Assembly: GCA_020284085.1 (NCBI GenBank) | Contig: JACEVL010000280.1 | Location: forward strand, 62,001-126,000 | Source: Aporrectodea caliginosa | Taxonomy: Eukaryota; Annelida; Clitellata; Crassiclitellata; Lumbricidae | DNA length: 64,000 nucleotides | Direction: 5' to 3' | Part shown: one piece after another, positions 23,516 to 35,206 of the stretch | How positions within the stretch are numbered: the first letter of the stretch is position 1 | Layout: each line of letters opens with the position of its first letter | Notes under the pieces: model-generated | Seen by the model: only the letters and a program-made list of their open reading frames with translations | What the model was told of the DNA's origin: nothing | Database searches by the model: none | Position numbers and translations under genes: made by a program

Positions 23516-24439
23516 ACCGACACTAGAAGAGTAAGTGAATGCAGAGAATAATTTTCTCAGTCAGTAATAGAAAATCAAGCTTAGTGTAGCATTACTCTCC
23601 CTTCCAATTTTCTCATCCTAGACGATTTCCAGGCTTTAACAGCAATTTTTCTATCGCCTATGTCTCGCTGCAGAACTTATGCGAAAGCTGGTTCTCAGTG
23701 CTTGACATTGATTTGCGAATCAGATTATCGAGATTACGATATCACGGTTTGTTTATTTGATCGGCGTACATGTTTTGCATATTATGTTAATGCACTATGA
23801 TGAGGCAGCTTTCCAATAGTCTGTTCACTTATTTTTTTCTAGTATTTCATAAATGTCACAAATAACTATTGAGAAATATGACTGTTAAATAATGATAATT
23901 TATATTATAGGCTAACATAAAATCTCTTTTGCGGCAGTGCGTTAAATTAAATCTATTCGCTAGATGACAGGATATCCTCTCTAAGACTTCAGTTTGTTAC
24001 TCATTGTAGCGAAACACTTTCATCGTCGCCATTTTGTCCTGATGTCAGTGTAAACCAGATTATAGCAATTCGACTTTAATTCCAAACATGGTTAGATTCT
24101 ATAGCTCTGTGCATATAATTTATTTGACTAACACACATTTAATTAACGGCAGCTAAGTCAGTGAGAAAGTTGCTAATAATATAATATTGTGGTTTTATCT
24201 TAATGTTTTATTTCCTGTTAACGATGTCTGAAAAGTCATTCAGACGAACATCAGACCACTAGATGGCGTCAGACGCAGTTCCGTGTCAGGAAGGGTGCGA
24301 CCCGAATCCCCAAAACACCGAAACGAATTTCGGCCAGATCCCCGAAAGTAATTTTCTTAGTCCGACCTGAATGAATAGGCTATAATTGACAAATAAACAT
24401 GTGAATAGGCAGTATATCGAGTCAATTCAGCTCTAAGTT

Positions 24440-24700
24440 TTGAGTCTAATAAAGAATGCTTCAGTAAGAGTCACAGGAAGCAGGCTTATCCGGTTCCAGA
24501 CCATTTGGCCCACCACGGAAAAGGGATATGGATCGGTAGGAGATCTTGAGGCGCGTAGTGACTGGGGACAGGAGAGAGTGAGATATGAAGACGAACGGGT
24601 AGATCGGGATGGTTGGATGGTGAAGTGTGTGCGAAGGTACTTTGGCTGGTAGTATTACATTGAGTTGTAGGTCAGCCATAAGACTTTGAAGTGGATGCGA
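24440..24700 (-). mobile_element. LINE 3' end in block C, decayed
   Basis: The minus strand preserves the tail seen at 15880-16150 (DLQLNVILPAKVPSH) but with several frame breaks and without the final GSASE. Confidence 0.5.
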
Positions 24701-25239
24701 TCAAGGATTTTCAGCCAGTGGAGTTATATAAGAACTTGAGTGATATTGTGATGCTTTGGTTTATTTGGTGATGCTGGAAAGTATATCAATGAACCGTCAT
24801 TCCTCTGTATTGAGCTGCAATGAAATTATGTTCTATGAAGATGTTACATAAATGTTGACGTTTTGCTGTTATTTTTAGCAAGTGTATGAAAATGATGAGC
24901 AACATTCTTTAAGAGATTAAAAATCTACTTTGTAAGCCAAGGCTTTCATCATAATAATATTACAGTGGATTTGTTTTACCACAACTTTCGCAATAGTCAA
25001 CTATTATATCTTCATTAAATATATCGTGGATAGAAGCATAAAGGTGTGCTACTATACAACGGATGGATAGCTTCAATATTTCGTAATTAAGTTTTTTCTG
25101 TGTGAATAATTTGTATTTTACTCGAAAAGAAACAGCTTTACTGATACATGAAACATGAACTCTTTCTTGTAAGCATCTGAAAGGCGAACTAAAATGAAGT
25201 AATCTGTAATATCTCGAAATTGGACACTGCTGATGTTGG

Positions 25240-26285
25240 AGAAGTTAGACAACAACAATTGCAGAAACCTTTTACAGAGGCAATTGCTTTGAACCGAATA
25301 TCAACAGTCATCCTTTCCAAGAATCTTTTGATAGGGGAAGCACATACGAATCGCTTAAAAGCACAAACATATATGTTAATTATTTCAGAAACTGTATCCT
25401 CAACGTGGTCATCTTACAGCTCATCAAAGAAACGATACTGGAGAAGAACGTTGAAATTAACAATTAAGTGAGTATCCTGATGGAGAATACGAAAACTTAT
25501 ATCGGAGAAAAACAATACAGGTGCCATATATGTCACAAATCATTTAATCACGGTTATCGTCTGAAAACGCACTTTAGAGAACCCATACAAGCGAAACACC
25601 ATTCAGATGCCAGTTCTGTGGGAAATCATTTAATGAAGGCGGTACTCTGAAAAGGCACATGAGAACTCATACTGGTGAAAAACCGTACAGGTGCAATTTA
25701 TGTCAGGAAATCATTTAATGTGGGTAGTACTCTGAAAAGGCACATGAGAATTCCATACTGGTGAAAAAACCGTACAGGTGCCAGTTATGTCAGAAATCAT
25801 TTAATGAAGGTGGTCATCTGAAAACACATATCAGAACACACACTTTGGTGAAAAACCATACAGATGCCAGATATGTCAGAAATCATTTAATGTGGGTAGT
25901 ACTCTGGAAACGCACATGAGAACCCATTCTGGTGAAAACCATACAGATGCCAGGTATGTGAGAAATCATTTAATCAAGGTGGTAATCTGAAAAGGCACAT
26001 GAGAACCCACACTGGTGAAAAACCATACAGGTGCCAGATATGTCAGAAATCATTTAATGTGGGTAGTACTCTGAAAAGGCACATGAGCATCCATACCGGT
26101 AAAAAACCACACAGGTGCCAGTTATGTCGAAATCATTTAATGAAGGTGGTCATCTGAAAATTCATATGAGAACCCATACCGGTAAAAAACCACACAGGTG
26201 CCAGTTATGTCAGAAATCATTTATCAGTGCACGGACCTTGACAATGCATAGCAAAGAACCCATACAGGAGTTAAACCGTACATAA
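25240..26285 (+). pseudogene. C2H2 zinc-finger gene, frameshifted (copy C)
   Basis: Eight to nine finger units of the same kind as 13085-14128 can be followed (YRCxxC-xKSFN-GG-LK-HMR-H with TGEKPY linkers), but single-base indels move them between all three frames: for example at 25650, 25700, 25760, 25850, 25940 and 26130. The upstream segment at 25310-25470 matches the 5' region of copy B and ends at the same putative acceptor (aacaattaag). The unique C-terminal domain is missing; similarity ends at the position of finger 7. The gene is dead, but its array has more fingers than copy B. Confidence 0.8.
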
Positions 26286-26580
26286 ACACTTAATACACTA
26301 TAAATGTTTAATTTAGCGAAAATAGAACAAGTTTACATTTTATTTATTTCGCGAACATAAAACCGGAAACTAAAAAGAGATTTTAGATCGCAATGAAGCG
26401 CTAAATTTTATATAGCGCATTTAGAATATAGGCTAAAATTTAAGTAGCGCTTTCACTATTCGTATTCGGTTTTAAGAAGCTATTCGGCCGAATACGAATA
26501 AGCTATTCGGAGCACTATTCGGTCCGAAGCGAATCGAATACGAATATTCGGTACAGATCTAAATTATACATACACTCTCT
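26286..26580. repeat. AT-rich sequence with attcggccgaatacgaat palindromes
   Basis: Repeated ctattcgg/ccgaata words of the kind found near ends of some hAT elements. No clear TIR pair or coding sequence. Confidence 0.35.
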
Positions 26581-26589
26581 CAGTCGCTA

Positions 26590-26675
26590 TTTCTGTCTCT
26601 GTCTGTCTGTCTGTCTGTCTGTCTCACTCACACACACACACGCGCACGCACGCACACACACACACACACACATAA
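26590..26675. repeat. (GTCT)n then (CA)n microsatellite
   Basis: Adjacent tetranucleotide and dinucleotide tracts. Confidence 0.9.
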
Positions 26676-26679
26676 TATG

Positions 26680-27500
26680 ATCACTGCTGTAGGCCCCCTA
26701 TTAGGAATTTGCTGCCCGTCTCTAATTTCTATATCCGACGACGCTCCGCAAGATAATATATTGCTAATGTCACTTCAAAATTCCTCGCCCTTTGAATTTA
26801 CCGTGGACCATAATCTATCTTTCGACACCCAACTTTACATGTGGTAGCTTTCACTCAGGCACAGAGATGAGGTTTCCAGCGCCATGATTCCTCCCACCCT
26901 GAAAGTTCACACTCTGAATATATATATATATGTATATATATGTACACATATATCACAGCTGTCTTCATAATTTGTCGTCCTGTCTGGGCTGTCTCCGAAC
27001 ACACGCTGATAACGGTCGAATACCTGTCGGGATTCTTTGATCGGTTTCCAATCCAAGCATGTAGCCGACATCAAAATGCGCTCTGCGCCAACAGTTCGTT
27101 CGTCATGGAATCTAGTGCGAAGTGATGTCGGATTAGGCCTCTGACCCTTTTGGTGCTGCAGAAATACTTGAGTTTGCAGCTGATGGGAATTCCAGACAAA
27201 CATCAGTCCTCTTGACCGCGAGAACCTAAGTAATGGCAAGACAGACTCGACCCGTTAAAACAGCCAAACGCCTGCGATCGAAGGGGTGTTCGACTCGTTT
27301 CTAGCGCTTGCTGCTGGCCTGGCGGAATACAGTCAGCGCAACTGGGCTGCCGAATGGCACTCGTACATTAACTCATTAAGCGATATAGACAATTATAAAT
27401 ACGACATCTGGCGATATCGCAACCTTCTGCGCACTAAACTTAGGAGCCGTTAGTCTAATCTCAGTTTAGAAATCAATTCTTCAGTTAGTCTTGTAAGTGA
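26680..27500. other. No recognisable gene
   Basis: Mixed unique-looking sequence with a short (TA)n near 26920. The last 250 bp are probably the 5' part of the hAT relic that follows. Confidence 0.4.
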
Positions 27501-27504
27501 AATT

Positions 27505-27908
27505 ATGGCTGAAGTCTCGAAACCAAAAGTTGTGGCATATGCCTATAAAGACTACGTTATTTTCAACCATCCGAAAACCGGTGCTAAGCAGCATAAAGCA
27601 AATTGGAAAAGTATGTCACAATTAAAGTCCAACTTCACAAGGCATCTGCAACGAATGCATACAGCACAGTGAGTTAATTGTACTTGTACTTTTTACTGTC
27701 ATCGTGGAAATGCCAAATTATATTTTATCAATGACGTTGATTAATCATTGGTGCACTTACAGTTTTAGGGCTTCCCGCCACGAGTGCACCTGTTGAACGT
27801 GTGTTCAGCAGTGGGGGAATTTTTATGCGTCCTCGTCGTTCCAGATTGTCAAACAAAACTTTGTCGAATTTAGTGTTTTTGAAATGCCATTTGGACAAAT
27901 TACATTAA
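27505..27908 (+). pseudogene. hAT transposase deletion derivative
   Basis: A BED-like first exon (ATG at 27505) ends in SNFTRHLQRMHTA at a strong donor (A|GTGAGT). It has lost the zinc-binding cysteines. About 100 bp later the C-terminal dimerisation domain follows in full: LPATSAPVERVFSSGG, then LSNKTLSNLVFLKCHL and a stop. The whole catalytic middle is gone. Downstream, ggactcgactacatcactg at 28127-28145 looks like a hAT terminus (cagtgatgtagtcgag inverted). Confidence 0.75.
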
Positions 27909-27994
27909 TTCTTTCAGCAAACATTTAGGCCTAATTGTGCTGTTATTTTTTTGTGCCATTAAATTGCATGTTTCAGTGAATTTTGGTGTTGAAG

Positions 27995-28130
27995 GACTTG
28001 GACTCGGACTCGGACTCGATCTTTTGTGACTCGGACTCGGACTCGGACTCGAGCAACTCTGGACTCGGACTCGACTCGGACTCGAGCAACTCTGGACTCG
28101 GACTCGACTCGGACTCGGCTTAGGTGGACT
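27995..28130. repeat. (ggactc)n minisatellite
   Basis: Hexamer ggactc arranged in higher-order units with gactcgagcaactct spacers. It lies at the 3' end of the hAT relic and probably belongs to that element's subterminal region. Confidence 0.85.
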
Positions 28131-28375
28131 CGACTACATCACTGTCAAAAAGTGACGCCCGCCGTTTTAGATACAAAAACACTCGCTATAGTACCCTGTT
28201 GAAGAATGACTTAACTTGAATTTAATTTGAATTTGTCAATGGGAGTGATGGTTTATAATACAGTTAGAGTTAGAGAATACAAAGTGTTATCAGCACTGTT
28301 TAAGAATGATTTAATTCGAATTTGTCAGTGGTAATGATGGCTGATATGCAGGGATTTTAAAATGCTTAACCCTAT

Positions 28376-28600
28376 GACGCACACCTGGGGTCCATTGGAC
28401 CCCATCGATGAAACTTACTTGAATAGCTACGTTGATACAAATAGTAAAATCTGAAATAATTCAAATTCCTCAGCAATTCATCCCTCCACATTTATGAATT
28501 ATTTGGAACAGTTTTGTATTCTTGGTTCAATTATAAAAAAATAAGAAAGACACCTAGGGCATATTTAGCACACCTGGGGTCCAACAGACCCCAGGCTGTA
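28376..28600. mobile_element. Possible piggyBac-like MITE ends
   Basis: TTAACCC at 28369-28376 is followed by cacacctggggtccattgga and the complement of ggggtcc. A second cacacctggggtccaacagac occurs at 28568 in direct, not inverted, orientation. Only one edge is convincing. Confidence 0.3.
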
Positions 28601-28639
28601 ACATTGATAGGTCCATCGACTATCACATATTCCATGCTA

Positions 28640-28845
28640 TGTTACATACAAAGATACACACATACTTACATACAGACACATGCATACATACATGCATACA
28701 TACATACATACATACATACATACATACATACATACATACATACATACATACATACATACATACATACATACATACATACATACATACATACATACATACA
28801 TACATACATACATACATACATACAAGCATACACGCATACATAATA
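28640..28845. repeat. (ACAT)n microsatellite
   Basis: About 200 bp, nearly perfect between 28690 and 28825. Confidence 0.95.
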
Positions 28846-28849
28846 AGCT

Positions 28850-29690
28850 TTAATATGCCAAAAATAATCTTTGTCGGCGGCAACGACCTATGTTGTCATA
28901 AGCTGCCGTTAAACTGTGGATCCACCAGTGACTATCGTTAGGTAGTTCTGGAATACACGTAGATTGAATGTATAAGGTGAGGTTGACGTCAACTGCCTTG
29001 GAATCCGCAAAGTTCAGCTAAGCAATCGATAATTCTTCATTCTACGTTGCCAGCAACCCATTTGGATGCGATCGTATTTTGTGGGTATGCCGGAATGGTA
29101 TTAATCTTCAGTTTACGTTAAAACTGGGCTGTATAAGGACAAGGGGAAGTGCGTGTGATACGGACCACGGTTGATGCCTTGTGCAGTAGACACGATCGCT
29201 ATAGATAGTATTATAGCAGAGGCGACATTTAAATATGTGATTACAACTTAGCGTTTCAGCAAAAACCCTTATTATCAGGCAGCGCGAGGTGTTTGAGCGG
29301 GAGATCGGTAGACTGCAGCGGAGGGCTGCTGAGTAAGATGACACCCAGAGGCAGATGATGTTTGATATACACTAGAAGATGCACGGCCACCTGGAGTCCA
29401 GGAGGAGATTAGCCCAGCGGCAAGAGACATGTGAGCAGTGATGATGATGATAGTGGTGGTGGTGGTGATGATGATGGTGGTGATGATGATGATGATGATG
29501 ATTACAATAGCGATTTTGTATAAATCATTTCAGGGCAATTTCAAGGGAACAGTTTACAGAAAGAAAGAGAACGACTGAATACAGAGCCTTTGGTTAGCGA
29601 GAAGAGACCTTTTGCGGCGCCAGTGAAATAAGGGACCAGTCAGGCAACGGAGCAAATTACAACGAAGCGCTAGATTCATTGCATAATTAG
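28850..29690. other. No recognisable gene; short GATGGT tract
   Basis: Unique-looking sequence. A (gat/ggt)n tract lies at 29430-29505. No coding signature. Confidence 0.5.
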
Positions 29691-29692
29691 CA

Positions 29693-29740
29693 TAGTTCAT
29701 AAAAAATTTCTTAATAAAGAGTTGGTCCAAAACGGGTTAA
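29693..29740 (-). mobile_element. Isolated end of the 53.3-kb piggyBac family
   Basis: About 45 bp (gttcataaaaaatttcttaa through ggtccaaaacggg and TTAA) match the inverted left end of the piggyBac element at 53312. No partner end found nearby. Confidence 0.5.
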
Positions 29741-29929
29741 AGTTAATAATTTATTAGCCAGGAGGAATGAGCGTGGAATTTCTGGAATAAGATTGTTTTC
29801 TGTTTTGAATGGCGGAGATATCAAGAGGTGTAGCCATTATTAAGAATTGCCACGATTTCAGAGACTGTTCGTCAAGCTCCTTCAAGCGATCAAAAACCGC
29901 TAGAAAGGCGTCCACGAATCAAGTCCATG

Positions 29930-30925
29930 AAAAGACAGACATGACAGACGAACAGACAGACAGACAGACAGACATACAGACAGACATAGATCTATGTCCG
30001 ACAGACAGACGGTCGTACGGACAGACAGCCAGAGAAAGTCAGAAGAACAAAGAGATAGAGACAGAAGAGTGGATATGGAGACAGAGAAGAACAAGTAAAG
30101 AGAGGCTAATACACAACAACACTGACAGGTGGAAAGACATTACAGAAAGAGAACTTAGACAGATAGAACGAAGCACAGACAGATAGACACAAGCGACCGG
30201 ATGGAGAGAGTAGGACGTACAGATAGAGAGATGAATGGAAAGACAAACAAACAAAGAAGAAAAACAGACGACACATAAAAACACACAAACAAGGATGGAC
30301 AATCAGACAGACATACAGACAGACAGACAAAAGGATGAAAATAAAATGCACAGAAAGGCAAACACACCGAAAAATAAAGCAACAGACTGACTGAATGACA
30401 GACAAACGGACAGACGGACAGACAGACAAACAGACAGGCGAACAGATAGGATGAGCAGGTATATACAGGGATAAACAGAGGCAGACAAAAGGAGGAACAG
30501 ATAGAATCAGAAACAGACAGTCAGACGGACAGATACAGTCATGCACAATGCGTGCCTTTTATGTAAAAAAAACGTCATACGATGCATGAAATTGCTACAA
30601 AGACAGACAGACGCAGAGACATATAGACGAACGGACAAACACACAGACAGACAAATGCATAGGCAGACAGACAAAGGATGAAACGGCGAATGGACCGAGA
30701 GACAGAAAGATGAACAGACAGACAGAAAGATGGACAGACAGACGACCTATAGACAGACATACGTACACACAGATAAACAGATAGAAACTAAGAGACAGAT
30801 GCACAGACATACAGAGACAAAGAAACAGACAGAAACGCACACAGAGAAGCAGATAGAGAAACATAAGGACATACACACATAGACAGACCCAGACAGACAG
30901 ACATACAGACACCCTGCTCAGCAGT
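29930..30925. repeat. Degenerate (GACA)n array, about 1 kb
   Basis: Divergent cagacaga/gacagaca units dominate the interval, with a 60-bp break near 30545. Cys/Ser/Val-rich open frames across it are translations of the repeat. Confidence 0.9.
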
Positions 30926-30929
30926 AAAG

Positions 30930-31790
30930 TGGATCATGAAGCTGGGCTAATGAGGCGTCGGATAAGGAATGAGAGAACGTGATAGTATTTCGTTTTCTTT
31001 GTCTTCTTCCTCTGGATTCAACCAAGAACCGTTAACATTAACTTTACTCTATGACGCGAAGGGAATGCCTATCTTGCGATAAAACGCATTTGGCGAATTA
31101 GGAGACTCGGAAAACAGCGAGTTAGAGGTGTATAAGACGAGCACAAACAATCGCAGAGTCATCTGGCAAAACGCCAAGGTAAGGAATGATCTGCAACTTC
31201 TCTCTGTGTCAGTAACTTGAATTATATTTAGACGTATTTCCTTTGGCAGACGTAGTCTCTGTTTAAGCCAATAGCGAGACGGCGTGAATGTAGTTGCTTG
31301 GATTCCGCTCATACCCGGGGCGTGAACGGTAAGTTAAAGGTCGACGTGATGGCCATGTCGCCAAAAAATTCATGATACAGTAGGCTACGCGTTTCATACA
31401 CCTCGTAAACTCTTTTTTTCAGATCATAGAAATTCAGCAAATGCGTTTCATCGTCGGAATGTTTCAAATATTATTCAGTAATGTTAACGTTCACAAACCG
31501 TTGATGAACATCGGGAAACTGTTAACCATCGTCCGAAGCGAGGACTAAGGAGGGCGACACTAATCATCTTCATTATGACACAGCGTCGTTAACCCGAAAC
31601 TACAGACCTATAAAACTATGCAATGGTTCTACAGTTGTTCATCCGAAAGCATCAGGTTCAAATCCGGGGTAGGAAGAGGAACAGAAAGAGGAACCAAGTG
31701 TTAGCAACTCATATTTCTTAGCCTCGGCATATTAGGGCGTGAGTCCTGTCATCTCCCTCTCCTCATATTCGTAATCAGTGTATGATCAGC
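30930..31790. other. No recognisable gene
   Basis: Spacer between tetranucleotide arrays. A weak B-box-like caggttcaaatccgg at 31646 hints at another SINE remnant. Confidence 0.4.
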
Positions 31791-31794
31791 ATAC

Positions 31795-31935
31795 TCATTA
31801 CAGTTGAGTTGGCTAGGGGATCCAAATGGAGCCTATAATTATCTCAACATAAATTTCTGCTCTGGTTGGGATTTAAACCGGCTACCTCTCGGTTGACAGT
31901 CCAACGCGCTGACCACTAGACTATCTTACACTCTG
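31795..31935 (-). mobile_element. tRNA-derived SINE head
   Basis: On the minus strand: tagtctagtggtcagcgcgt (A-box side) followed by ggactgtcaaccgag (tRNA-Asp-like GTC anticodon stem-loop) and ccggtttaaatccc (B-box side). There is no proper acceptor stem or 3' end, so it is a SINE, not a tRNA gene. Relatives lie at 38820-38900 and 40985-41040. Confidence 0.6.
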
Positions 31936-32040
31936 CCAAAAAAATCGAAAGAGAAAATGAATTCATCTCCTACTCAGTCAGGAACATTTTAGGGGAATTT
32001 TCACTGTCTGTCTGGTGTAGTTTGAACGCTGCAATCTTCT

Positions 32041-32325
<285 letters not shown>

Positions 32326-32339
32326 AATGTGTTAACTAG

Positions 32340-33285
32340 ACGGTGGATGCAAAAAAGTGTATCAAAAATGCAGTTATCTCGACTAAATTTCTGGGAGTCT
32401 AGATAATCACCTAATATGGAAGGAGCATGTATGTAACATCTCATCCAAATTGCAAAAATATCGGGATATTATTAATATTTACCACAGAATGCGTATTTAT
32501 TTCGAAAAGCTACAATTATTTAGTAAAACGCACGGTTGAAGACACGAGGTAATATGGGTTGAAGCTGATAAACATGAAAGAAGTCGTGTTTATTTATAGA
32601 ATAATTTGAATTATGGAAAAAATTCGGCGTCTATTATTAGCACCGAAAGGTCATACAAACTTTTACCAGATGGCCCGAAAGGGGGCCGTTCGGGCCATCT
32701 GGTAATAAATTAAAAAGTCGTAATTAGCCTACGACCTCTCGTTTTTAAAATACAAACGAAAAAAGGAAACGGGAAACGCTGAGAGGAAAACACGGGGAAG
32801 TAAGAAGAAATCATAGTTACGTTTACTATGGTTTCGTCGATATTTGTAAATGTACATTGTTTTGTAATCGCAAAATTAAGTCCAAGGTACAATTTAAAGA
32901 AAGGATTTCCTATTAGAGAAATGCACATAGCTACGTCGTCAAGGCAGACACAAAAGATGCTTGTCAATTATTTATACTCGGTGTAATTTTCGGGTGCGAG
33001 GGACGCCCGTTCTCCAACTTTTTCGATTGAGGTACAGTACCAAACATTTTAAATGGACATAGAGAATTAACAGTGCTCAAATGTTTAGTATCTTTTTGGC
33101 AAATATAAATAATTATTAAAATTATAATTGCAATCCAATGCTAATCCAATGTTGCATTGCAATCCAATTGCAATGCTACAGCTTTTCCCCTCTGCAATCG
33201 GTCGTAATGCAGCTTCCAGACTTAGGCCCCCTATTGCCCGTCTGCCGCGTTTCTCCCATATCTCTACATTCGTGTTTGAATAACT
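32340..33285. other. No recognisable gene; one perfect hairpin
   Basis: The only structured item is a 16-bp perfect stem, taccagatggcccgaa at 32664-32679 with its complement at 32689-32704 and a 9-base loop. Confidence 0.5.
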
Positions 33286-33470
33286 ATATTGGTTTCCTCT
33301 TACTGCACGCATCCAGTTAAAGGTACTTGTTCTCATTTGCCGATCCTACCTAGGTCTTGCCAGATAAATATCTCTGTGACTCAATACGTCGGCCTACCTC
33401 GGCCGCCTACCTTCGCCCGCTCCGCTCTTCTGATCGTCTTGACTCCATCAAAACCAGGCACATTTCGCAT
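33285..33470 (+). pseudogene. LINE reverse-transcriptase C-terminal fragment
   Basis: Frames give RIQFKVLVLICRSYLGLAR, then RPTSAAYLRPLRSSDRLDS, the part just before the 'WNsLP' tail of CR1/Jockey elements. Broken by frame changes. Confidence 0.5.
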
Positions 33471-33604
33471 TAATTTTTTGCGAAAATGAGTTTCTTTCAT
33501 TTTATTTTGCAACATGAAGTCATGTTTCTAACAATGCAAAAATTATTAAGATATCTTCAGTAGAACCTGATATATGCTGCGGGTGGCTCGGTCGCAATAT
33601 AAAC

Positions 33605-33875
33605 GTGGAGTACAATACAATACAACACAATACAACTGGGGCGCGGTGGTGTAGGGGTATGCTCGGTGCCTTGCAGCTGGAGGGTTGCGTGTTCGAATCC
33701 ACCTCAAAGCTGCCGCGTAGGGACCCTGGGCAAGTCCTTCACTCGCAATTGCTCATGCGCTTCGGCGTGAAACTCCGATTCAGCGTCCGCGCAGTAGTCG
33801 GGAGTGCCTCTGAATAGGCAATCTGGTTGGGGCGCTATAACAAGTGTTCAAATACAATACAATACAATACATCAT
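33605..33875 (+). mobile_element. tRNA-derived SINE
   Basis: The head gggcgcggtggtgtaggggt with cggtgccttgcagctggag resembles a tRNA body, and the B-box-like gtgttcgaatcc follows 45 bp later. The body ends gtcgggagtgcctctgaata and gggcgctataacaagtgttc, with an acaat pentamer tail. Flanking pentamers on both sides may mark the target duplication. It is the intact counterpart of 20645-20925. Confidence 0.75.
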
Positions 33876-34254
33876 GAGAATACCGATATCGAGAAAATCT
33901 CGATCCTTGTATACGCTGCATGGATTGTTTATGGTAATTCGGCTAATAGGGGTCTTGGAATTTCTGCTATGAATGCTTAGGTTTTTAAAACAAAATTATG
34001 ACATTAATATCTTCTAAAAATAGACATTCAGATCGACTATGCATGTGAAACTACGTCCGTTCGCTAGATGGCAATTGTCGAAGTCAATTATATTTGCAAT
34101 AGAAATTTTGTGTTTATTTCTTTCCTTCTACAATAATGCGATTTTAGCAGGTTAAAATGCAAAAAAATTGATTCAAACTCAAAACACAAAGTTTTGATCC
34201 AGCAGGTCGTTTATGGCCATTTTCTCGAAATTCTATTTTGCGACATGCGCCTGG

Positions 34255-34535
34255 TTTCGATAGAGCACATCACATTTTGTTCCTCATGTGAGAACGGCCA
34301 TAGCCCAGTCCCGTGCCTTTGCCTGCATTGGCCCTTCGCTACCTTCGCTATGGAATCAACTTCTCCCTTTTGTTCGCTCTACCATACTATCCGGTGGTCC
34401 TGCTACATCTTTTCGATGCCTCAAAACTTGTTTTTATTCTCGATGACTTTCGCACTGGGAGCGCCTCTGATTGGTGTGCACTGTGAGAGGCGCATTATAA
34501 ATGATTAAATACAATACTATACAATACAGCGTAGA
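34255..34535 (+). mobile_element. LINE 3' end with acaat tail
   Basis: A frame with VLLHLFDASKLVFILDDFRT, then GSASDW and a stop, resembles LINE C-termini. The DNA ends ctgggagcgcctctgattgg, then gaggcgcattataaatgatt and an acaat-type tail, as in 38655-38770 (inverted). Confidence 0.45.
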
Positions 34536-34995
34536 TGGACATCTGTCCTGGTATCAGAAGTCGCTGACTGCGGTGCATTTGTGATTGATTGAATAGTCTA
34601 GACCCCGAAGGCAGCTGCCTCATTTTCGTTGAAACCAGTTGATGCTGTCCAGGAAATGTATGTTTGCCTTTATCTCTGAGAGACGATTACTGGTTATCTA
34701 TATATCGCCACAAACAAATCAACCAGCCCTCATTCGTCAATAAGTTACAATAAAACGTGTCCGCTCAACCAGCGGTCGTTTTATTTTTAGTACTCACACT
34801 CTCCTCTCATCTCGTCTTATAATTTTGACACTTGATCTATTATAGTCAAGCTACTGACTCAACTGCCTCCTGAATTACGTCAGCTGTCCAACCTTACGGT
34901 CAGTTGAGCCTCTGTAGCAAAACGATAATAAAAGTCAACGTTCTTGAATTATAATGCTTAATGCCCAGGTTTTCCCTGTGTTTAAAAAATAGTAA

Positions 34996-35062
34996 TCTTT
35001 AATCGAAGAGTGCTAGCTTAAAACAAAAGAGCTTAAATCGAAGAGTGCTAGCTTAAAACAAC
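34996..35062. repeat. Tandem 38-bp duplication upstream of the Mab-21 gene
   Basis: aatcgaagagtgctagctta plus aaacaa occurs twice, about 38 bases apart, roughly 150 bp before the coding exon. No known regulatory site recognised. Confidence 0.6.
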
Positions 35063-35206
35063 AACTGTAAGTAAGTATGTAAGTAAGGAAGTTTGTATGC
35101 ATGTTGTTTAATGTTATTCATTTTTTGACGATGATGAAGGTGATATATAGTAATGATGACGATGATGGTAATTTTTCCGACTGGAGAAATGCCCTTTTAA
35201 TTTCAG

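Larger units (their letters stand above)
23294..26285. repeat. Block copy C: inverted zinc-finger/LINE duplication
   Basis: It reads as the reverse complement of copies A and B: reverse-transcriptase fragment, 1.1 kb of shared spacer, LINE tail, zinc-finger upstream region, fingers. At 25043-25062 it preserves the pre-insertion sequence of the two hAT MITEs found in copy B. Confidence 0.85.

Noticed and set aside
30039..30912. Cys/Ser/Val-rich frames on the minus strand
   Set aside because: They come from the degenerate GACA array; all frames are open because the repeat lacks stops.
31795..31935. tRNA-Asp gene on the minus strand
   Set aside because: Anticodon region looks right but stems do not close and related heads recur in SINE context.
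33640..33700. tRNA gene
   Set aside because: A- and B-box-like words are present but no acceptor stem closes, and the unit has a SINE body and tail with a second copy at 20.7 kb.
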